Assembly: GCA_021153165.1 (NCBI GenBank)
Contig: JAGKTZ010000018.1
Coordinates: 1-37,965 of the forward strand
DNA: 37,965 bases
Source of the DNA: Prevotellaceae bacterium
Lineage (GTDB): Bacteria > Bacteroidota > Bacteroidia > Bacteroidales > Bacteroidaceae
Direction: 5' to 3'
Under the pieces are notes generated by a model. That model saw only the letters and a program-made list of their open reading frames with translations, did no database searches and was not told the origin of the DNA. The position numbers were made by a program, and so were the translations under genes. Position 1 is the stretch's first letter, and each line of letters opens with the position of its first letter. This document shows positions 32,855-37,965 of the stretch, in pieces.

Positions 32855-33844
32855 TTAGTATTTCTTTTTAATGAGACCTTTTATAGTACCAAATCCATAA
32901 GAGATATGAACGACAAAGAAAAGTAGTGCTAAAGGAAAAAAGAATTTCATACCATGTTTCACGGCACATTGCAATGCAGCCATAATATCACATACAATGT
33001 AGAGGGAAACTCCTGCAATATATGCGTATAACAAGGGTTGGAAGAAAATGGATAAGAGTCCACCGAAAATAATACCCAAAACAAATATCAAAGGTATCAT
33101 GTGTCTTAGTCCTATAGCTTCTTTATCGATATAATACAAAATACCTATCGATTCACCATTGGCATACATTTGTTTTGCAGAAGCCTTTAAGGTTGGACGA
33201 GCATAGTAGGTACTAATAATTTGTGGATTAAAATAGATATCGTATCCATTTTTATTAATACGTGAATTTATTTCATTATCTTCACCTCTTGGAAGATCCT
33301 CTCGCATACCGCCAATTTTTTCAATTACAGATCTTGGGAATGCACCAAAAGGAACGGTATCTACGTTACCTGCCTCTGCACCTACACGAAAAGAAGCTCC
33401 ACCGATACCGAACTTAGAATAGTTTAAAATGGCATTGGTCTCTGCCCATAATGAGTCGTTTTGAGGCAGAATTTGACACATTCCTCCTACGTTACCTCTT
33501 TTGTCGCTCTCCTCTAGTCCTTTAACGCATAATTCAATATACTTTTTGTCATAGAGTGCATGTGCATCCAATCTTACTATATAAGGTGCCGAAGATGCTT
33601 TCACCCCTATATTGAAGGCTATAGACTGAATCTTGCCTGGATTGTTTAGCAATCTAATATTCTCATATTTCTTGTGATAAGCTTCTACGATTTCACAAGT
33701 TTTATCCTTACTTCCCCCATCAACTACCATAATATCCATTTTCTCCAATGGATAGCTTTGAGCAATTACAGAATCCAAACACTTTGAAATAAAACGTTCT
33801 TCATTTAGGGTGGGGATGATTACGGCTACTATAGAATTTTTCAT
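32855..33844 (-). CDS. Membrane glycosyltransferase family 2 (ExoA-like)
   Basis: 329 residues. The N-terminal GT-A domain has 'VIIPTLNEERFISKCLDSV', 'IMVVDGGSKDKT' and the nucleotide-sugar metal site 'VRLDAHALY'; 'PRGEDNEINSRINKNGY' is the acceptor/base loop. Three C-terminal membrane helices (about 235-320) anchor it, as in succinoglycan ExoA. It adds a sugar to the lipid-linked chain on the cytoplasmic side. It overlaps the LicD gene by 4 bp (ATGA), so translation is coupled. Confidence 0.92.
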   Translation of the reverse strand: MKNSIVAVIIPTLNEERFISKCLDSVIAQSYPLEKMDIMVVDGGSKDKTCEIVEAYHKKYENIRLLNNPGKIQSIAFNIGVKASSAPYIVRLDAHALYDKKYIELCVKGLEESDKRGNVGGMCQILPQNDSLWAETNAILNYSKFGIGGASFRVGAEAGNVDTVPFGAFPRSVIEKIGGMREDLPRGEDNEINSRINKNGYDIYFNPQIISTYYARPTLKASAKQMYANGESIGILYYIDKEAIGLRHMIPLIFVLGIIFGGLLSIFFQPLLYAYIAGVSLYIVCDIMAALQCAVKHGMKFFFPLALLFFVVHISYGFGTIKGLIKKKY

Positions 33845-34743
33845 GCTAACAAATACATTTCGTCATGATAATTAGAATCTTCCTTTAATCCAGGGAAAGC
33901 TTCGGTTGCACTCCATTTCCAACTATGTTTGTATTTCAGAGTTTCTTCAAATGGTGGGATACGCATATAGTCCCCCCACCTATCTTTTAAATAATCCTCT
34001 ACTAAAACAGGTACATTTAAATTAATGGTTTCAAATGGAACCTTTTTGGTCGCATGAAAATATTCTCTTTTGTATAAACCTGTTTTAAGCATTGCTCGTC
34101 CCATAAAATGACAGAAGTTCTGAGAATCCTGGTTTCTGTATTTATAGACTTGTGTCAAAGCATAATTCAACAAGAATCGTTTGGGAAACAATCTACATAT
34201 TTTAATAAGCAAACCTATCAAACCATCTTTCTTATATTCTCTATTAGCTGCCCCTTTGGTAACAAGATATTTAGCCCAAACGAACTGATTGAGTCTGCTA
34301 ATACGATTGTCAGGACATGTATGTAAGATAAAGATATCCACATATACACCTTGATGTACATCCCAACCTTCTAAATCCTTTTCAATCAGAGCAGACTTGT
34401 TTAAACGTAATTTTGCTAAAGTTACCATTCCGTTACTAGCTCCCCATTCCTGTAAATAGAATTGTGCCTTATCGCCTTCTTCTTGAAAAGTTTTGCGGAA
34501 TTTTTCATAATCGTCAGGACGCATAAAAATATCTAAGTCATCATCCCATGGAATAAAACCCTTATGACGAACAGCACCTAGTGCACTTCCACCCATTAAA
34601 CAGTAATCAATCTCATGTTTTTCGCAAAAATCGTTTAAGTATTTAGCAACACTTAAAATGCAGTTTTGTAATTGAAGAATCTTGTAATCATCCTTCAATT
34701 TTGTCCTCATTAAATATTCCATTTTATCCTTGTATTTTTTCAC
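33841..34743 (-). CDS. LicD family phosphotransferase
   Basis: 300 residues. 'YCLMGGSALGAVRHKGFIPWDDDLDIFM' (47-74) is the diagnostic LicD block, with the metal-binding aspartates D67-D69 and D71. LicD proteins move phosphocholine or another phospho-alcohol from a CDP-activated donor onto a sugar. The gene overlaps the TagD-like cytidylyltransferase, which would make the donor. The ATG at 34743 lies inside that gene; an ATG at 34722, one base after its stop, is an equally good start. Phosphocholine on the glycan is possible, but no choline uptake or kinase gene (licA/licB) is in the window, so phosphoglycerol is at least as likely. Confidence 0.9.
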   Translation of the reverse strand: MKKYKDKMEYLMRTKLKDDYKILQLQNCILSVAKYLNDFCEKHEIDYCLMGGSALGAVRHKGFIPWDDDLDIFMRPDDYEKFRKTFQEEGDKAQFYLQEWGASNGMVTLAKLRLNKSALIEKDLEGWDVHQGVYVDIFILHTCPDNRISRLNQFVWAKYLVTKGAANREYKKDGLIGLLIKICRLFPKRFLLNYALTQVYKYRNQDSQNFCHFMGRAMLKTGLYKREYFHATKKVPFETINLNVPVLVEDYLKDRWGDYMRIPPFEETLKYKHSWKWSATEAFPGLKEDSNYHDEMYLLA

Positions 34744-35140
34744 GTAATGTTGTTGAAGATATGCCGTCTGTATGATCTAGGTACACCACAGTACAACCGA
34801 CCTCTGCAAAATCCTTTTCATACTGATTCCATGCATCAGTACCTTTCCAGTCCGAACCCACGAATACTGCATCTGCACCCAATTCTTTAACAGGGCGTAC
34901 CTTCTCCATATCAGACTGATATACCACTTTGTCCACATATCGTATTGCCTCAACGATAGCCTTACGCTCCTCTTGGTTGATGATAGGATACTTTTGCTTT
35001 CTGCTATAGCATAGCTCATCTGTTGTCACACCAACAATCAAAAAATCGCATTGTTCCTTTGCTCTACGCAAAATATTAAGATGACCGATATGAAACATAT
35101 CATACACACCAGTTGTGTATCCAACTTTAAATTTCTTCAT
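34724..35140 (-). CDS. TagD-like glycerol-3-phosphate cytidylyltransferase
   Basis: 138 residues from the ATG at 35140. It makes CDP-glycerol or a similar CDP-alcohol. 'GYTTGVYDMFHIGHLNIL' contains the H-x-G-H signature (17-20) and 'GISSTTLREKI' at the end is the I-S-S-T-T-x-R motif. An AAGGAGG (plus-strand 35148-35154) lies 7 bases before this ATG but only one base before the alternative ATG at 35146, so 35140 is chosen. Length matches TagD (about 130). Together with LicD it forms a donor-plus-transferase pair for decorating the glycan. Confidence 0.9.
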   Translation of the reverse strand: MKKFKVGYTTGVYDMFHIGHLNILRRAKEQCDFLIVGVTTDELCYSRKQKYPIINQEERKAIVEAIRYVDKVVYQSDMEKVRPVKELGADAVFVGSDWKGTDAWNQYEKDFAEVGCTVVYLDHTDGISSTTLREKIQG

Positions 35141-35147
35141 ATACATA

Positions 35148-35154
35148 CCTCCTT
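35148..35154 (-). promoter_or_regulatory. Strong Shine-Dalgarno deciding the cytidylyltransferase start
   Basis: The minus strand reads AAGGAGG, overlapping the stop codon region of the deacetylase gene. Such sequences are rare in front of Bacteroidota genes. Seven-base spacing selects the ATG at 35140. Confidence 0.7.
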
Positions 35155-35881
35155 ATTTTAGTATAGCATTTCTTATTTTCTTGTAGTATTGTCCTAAAAG
35201 TTTTTGTATGAATAACAACATTTTAGCACGGATAAATAGATATGATCTAATGATACTAAAATCTAATCTGCTTAAATCCATAATTGATACACTTTTCATC
35301 ATCACAAAGCGACCATATAAGTTTAAAGAATGTTTTCTGCTAACTCTACAAGTCGGCGCAGATGTGTACATTTCGGTATATCCACACCTAGATGCTTCTG
35401 ATAAAACAAAATCTGATTGATAGCCGTTTGGTATTGATGCAACTGTTACATTATGTCCCAAAATTGACTCTAGTACATTCTTAGACGTATGCCATTCATT
35501 ATAAACTTCGTCTGGGGGTATAGAAGACAATCGTCTATGAGTGTGTGAGTGAGAACCGATAATATGTCCTCTTCGATCTAAATCTAAAATTTGTTCAGCG
35601 CTCATAAATCCTGCCTTACCTATCATATCTGTTGCGATGAAAAATACTCCTTTTAAATTATATCTTTCTAGTATTGGAGCAATGATAGTATAAAATGAAA
35701 TGCCGCCATCATCAAATGTAAAGACAAAATTATTCTTATTTTTGAACTCACTGATATAGTGAACTAAATTAACAAAATTAGACTCAGATAGTTTATATAA
35801 ATCTGGGCCTGTACCTAAATAACCACTTTCAGAAGGAGATTCATGGTATACGTCATGAAACATTAGTATTATTTTTTTCAT
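35153..35881 (-). CDS. NodB-type polysaccharide deacetylase
   Basis: 242 residues with no signal peptide. Metal and catalytic motifs are 'NFVFTFDDGG' (D57, D58) and 'IIGSHSHTHRRLSS' (H111, H115), with 'FMSAEQILDLDRRGH' between, so it likely removes N-acetyl groups from a sugar. The missing export signal suggests action on a lipid-linked precursor in the cytoplasm. It overlaps the ATP-grasp gene by 4 bp (ATGA). The order deacetylase next to ATP-grasp fits freeing an amino group that is then acylated, which is inference. Confidence 0.9.
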   Translation of the reverse strand: MKKIILMFHDVYHESPSESGYLGTGPDLYKLSESNFVNLVHYISEFKNKNNFVFTFDDGGISFYTIIAPILERYNLKGVFFIATDMIGKAGFMSAEQILDLDRRGHIIGSHSHTHRRLSSIPPDEVYNEWHTSKNVLESILGHNVTVASIPNGYQSDFVLSEASRCGYTEMYTSAPTCRVSRKHSLNLYGRFVMMKSVSIMDLSRLDFSIIRSYLFIRAKMLLFIQKLLGQYYKKIRNAILK

Positions 35882-37068
35882 TTGCGCAATCCTAATTTAT
35901 CTAGTACATATATGATATAAACACGGAATCTTTTTAGCAGCATATCTTGAAACATCTTTTTCATTCTGCGTTTTCTCATATATTGCCATGGTCCGATATC
36001 TTCTGCATCCCAATATTTAAATACCGTTGCCTCTTGCTTATCTTTCTTATATTGCTTAATAGATAGCGTCCCATTAATCACATTCTCGCAATCAAACAAT
36101 TCATCTATATACCAACAGTTCTCTTTAACACTTGTGCTGATTTGTAAATAATCCATTCCTGCACAACTCATAGCGTATGCTAAAGGTAAATTTGCACCTG
36201 CTTGGTAGAAATAATGTGAAGTGCCATCGTTACGTAGATTAACTTCAAAGAAATACGCTTCGTTGCCAAGCAAACCATATTCAAAGCTAAAAAGTCCATG
36301 ATAATCAATTCTGTCTAGAAATTCAGAAATTTTAGATGTGTTTACTCCATTGGGGATACTTGAAGTTAATAAGCCATGCGAACTAGAACCATCTTCTGTC
36401 TGCCTATCTCTAATTAAACTACCTGCAAGAATTGTATTTCCATCCCACATTCGTGCACCATAAACTAAAAGATCTTTCTCCTTTTGAATACAACGCTGTA
36501 AAATAAATTCTGAATCATGGCGAACTACTTTTAGAGTACGTTTTAGTTCTGTTTTATTTTTACATACTTTGAACTTAAATTCGTTGTAATGCCCAGGCTT
36601 TTGATGACTGGGTTTTATCAAACATGGGTACTTAACATCATCAATATTAGTATCCCATTGGCAGTATTTCGATTCTGGACACAATATACCTATCTCAACT
36701 GCTAATTGCGTCATCGCATTCTTATCGGTATACTTTTCTAATTCACCTTTTTTAGATGTACCAGGAATGATAAAGAACTTTCCTAATTCATCCTTATGTT
36801 GATCTATAAAGACACTTATTCCATCTCCAGAAGTGATTATAATAGGTTTGTACTCTTCATTCTTATAAATTTTCATCAGGGAGTCATATCCCTCTTGATA
36901 TGTACTTGTTTCCTTATAATTGACACAATATTTACTTTGTGCTGCATACCCTTTCTTACCCTTGATAAGAAAGAATATATCAACTCCGTGTTTTCCTAAC
37001 TCGCGAAGAAGACCTAATGAATTAAAATCATCTGCCGCCCAGATTACAACTTTATAACAAAAAAACAT
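35878..37068 (-). CDS. ATP-grasp domain ligase of the polysaccharide locus
   Basis: 396 residues. An N-terminal Rossmann-like pre-ATP domain ('VVIWAADDFNSLGLLRELG', about 7-25) is followed by the lysine region 'YPCLIKPSHQKPGHYNEF', an ATP-grasp loop and 'EYGLLGNEAYFFEVNLRNDG' (about 268-287), whose Glu and Asn bind Mg. The fold is of the carbamoyl-phosphate-synthase-like type, which joins carboxylates to amines through an acyl phosphate. The C-terminus is basic and hydrophobic ('MRKRRMKKMFQDMLLKRF'), perhaps a membrane-facing helix. Adding an amino acid or other carboxylate to an aminosugar is a plausible role. It starts 13 bp after the upstream GT2. Confidence 0.85.
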   Translation of the reverse strand: MFFCYKVVIWAADDFNSLGLLRELGKHGVDIFFLIKGKKGYAAQSKYCVNYKETSTYQEGYDSLMKIYKNEEYKPIIITSGDGISVFIDQHKDELGKFFIIPGTSKKGELEKYTDKNAMTQLAVEIGILCPESKYCQWDTNIDDVKYPCLIKPSHQKPGHYNEFKFKVCKNKTELKRTLKVVRHDSEFILQRCIQKEKDLLVYGARMWDGNTILAGSLIRDRQTEDGSSSHGLLTSSIPNGVNTSKISEFLDRIDYHGLFSFEYGLLGNEAYFFEVNLRNDGTSHYFYQAGANLPLAYAMSCAGMDYLQISTSVKENCWYIDELFDCENVINGTLSIKQYKKDKQEATVFKYWDAEDIGPWQYMRKRRMKKMFQDMLLKRFRVYIIYVLDKLGLRK

Positions 37069-37081
37069 AAGGAAAAACTTG

Positions 37082-37897
37082 TTATTTAAATATTACTTGA
37101 CAGAGACACTTAAATTCAGCTAATATTCGAGTAGCGTAAAAATAATTACTATATCCACCTTTCAAATAGAAGGTTGTGAAAACTTTTATACACTTCAAAA
37201 TATTACTAATTCGTTCTCGTTTAGAACGAATAGATTTTGTAGCACTACCATTTCTATAACGTCTATAATAAATGGCATTTTTAGAAGTGTAAACAATATT
37301 ACTTATTTTATCCGAAATGGAGAACATGAACAAACTATCCTCACCGTTTTTAAACCTTATATCAAAGCGTTTATCTCCAATGTAAGAGTGAGGTATTAGT
37401 TTCATACAAGGACCAGAAAAGAACTTTCTTGCAGTAGAGTTTAATTTATTGCAATTATGGGATACACAATATTCATACGTTTCTGTTAATCCATATTTCT
37501 GTTGCTTAATTTGTTTGTCTCCATCTTCAAAAGCATACGGATAACATTCTACCACTGCGTCTCCATTTTGAAGTGACAACATTTCTTGTAAACAACTTTT
37601 ACTTAAATAATCATCGTCATCCAAAAAAGTAACAAATGTGCCTTTTACTTGGTCTAACGCCAAATTGCGTGCATTTGAAACGCCACCCACTTCAGTATGA
37701 ATAAAGTTGATATTCATACCATTCATCTTTTTTGCAATATATCTCTCTATAGCCGATTTATAAGGTTCTGTGCACCCATTCAACACCAAAATAACCTCAA
37801 AATTCTCCTTGGGAAAAGTCTGTGCTACCAACGAATCCAAACATTCCCAAAGATAATCTTGCGGCTTATAGGTAGGTATTATAACTGATATTTTCAT
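37082..37897 (-). CDS. Glycosyltransferase family 2
   Basis: 271 residues from the ATG at 37897, where the GT-A fold begins (MKISVIIPTYKPQDYLWECL). An open frame continues to 37957, but those 20 residues do not belong to the fold. 'FEVILVLNGCTEP' and 'VTFLDDDDYLSKSCL' (the D-x-D metal site) define the nucleotide-sugar pocket; 'IRFKNGEDSLFMF' is the acceptor loop with the catalytic-type E-D. There are no membrane helices. It would extend the cytoplasmic repeat unit. It is the first complete gene of the locus in the window. Confidence 0.92.
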   Translation of the reverse strand: MKISVIIPTYKPQDYLWECLDSLVAQTFPKENFEVILVLNGCTEPYKSAIERYIAKKMNGMNINFIHTEVGGVSNARNLALDQVKGTFVTFLDDDDYLSKSCLQEMLSLQNGDAVVECYPYAFEDGDKQIKQQKYGLTETYEYCVSHNCNKLNSTARKFFSGPCMKLIPHSYIGDKRFDIRFKNGEDSLFMFSISDKISNIVYTSKNAIYYRRYRNGSATKSIRSKRERISNILKCIKVFTTFYLKGGYSNYFYATRILAEFKCLCQVIFK

Positions 37898-37965
37898 TGC
37901 TCCAATGTGTAAGACCGATTGATTCGTCAAATACATAAGTGGAGTCAATAGCCTCAATGTAAGCA
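37866..37965 (-). CDS. Possible 3' end of the next upstream polysaccharide gene
   Basis: A frame open from the right edge to a TAA at 37866-37868 reads A-Y-I-E-A-I-D-S-T-Y-V-F-D-E-S-I-G-L-T-H and on, which looks protein-like. It would overlap the GT2 start by 32 bp. Too short to assign a family; it may also be chance. Confidence 0.3.
   Translation of the reverse strand, partial: AYIEAIDSTYVFDESIGLTHWSNENISYNTYL

Noticed and set aside
33841..35140. Firm call of phosphocholine decoration (licABC-type)
   Set aside because: Only LicD and a TagD-like cytidylyltransferase are present. No choline kinase or transporter is in the window, so the phospho-alcohol is left open.

Overview
This is a Bacteroidota chromosome fragment, most likely from the order Bacteroidales and close to Prevotella and its relatives. 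Four things point that way. There are BspA-type leucine-rich-repeat proteins. There are large secreted proteins with a short 'VYTLDGRK...KGLYIVGGKK' tail like a type IX secretion sorting domain. Many upstream regions carry the Bacteroidota -7 promoter element TAnnTTTG, while Shine-Dalgarno sequences are almost absent. Housekeeping genes sit in AT-rich, repeat-filled DNA. No rRNA, tRNA, transposase, phage gene or CRISPR array was seen.

Layout. (1) Positions 1-621, minus: the start of a one-helix membrane protein running off the left edge, and an M23 peptidase that has lost its N-terminal part. (2) 650-16546, minus: a surface-protein island with three mosaic multidomain secreted proteins (610, 1553 and 1239 aa) around two tandem BspA-like LRR proteins (384 and 510 aa). 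(3) 17309-23416: scattered housekeeping genes, namely a secreted C1B cysteine peptidase, an M24 aminopeptidase P, a patatin-like lipase (plus strand), nucleoside diphosphate kinase and a SPOR-domain lipoprotein, with long repeat-rich gaps. (4) 23722-27101, plus: an array of 97-bp tandem repeats, an RluA-family pseudouridine synthase, a four-helix-bundle (S23/IVP-like) gene flanked by inverted repeats, an ornithine-cyclodeaminase-family enzyme and an orphan Cas2-fold protein. (5) 27326-28364, minus: a Panacea-domain antitoxin overlapping a small downstream gene, resembling a PanAT toxin-antitoxin pair. (6) 28399-37897, minus: a cell-surface polysaccharide locus. In transcription order it encodes a GT2 glycosyltransferase, an ATP-grasp ligase, a polysaccharide deacetylase, a TagD-like cytidylyltransferase, a LicD transferase, a membrane GT2, a DegT aminotransferase and a priming sugar transferase. 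A SIR2-like protein and a PF14907-type nucleotidyltransferase follow. Many of these genes overlap or nearly touch.

How the genes work together. The polysaccharide locus looks able to start a lipid-linked glycan (sugar transferase), supply an amino sugar (aminotransferase), extend it (two GT2s), and decorate or trim it. Decoration would use a CDP-activated phospho-alcohol (cytidylyltransferase plus LicD) and perhaps an aminoacyl group (ATP-grasp). The island of large secreted proteins would be displayed on the same surface.

The most unusual content is between genes. A dispersed element of about 140 bp occurs in at least five copies and folds into consecutive hairpins whose first stem varies in a compensated way between copies. 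There is also a 177-bp nested palindrome, the 97-bp tandem array, and degenerate short-period tracts at several gene boundaries. One pair of such tracts forms a 21-bp inverted repeat (20/21) around the S23-like gene.
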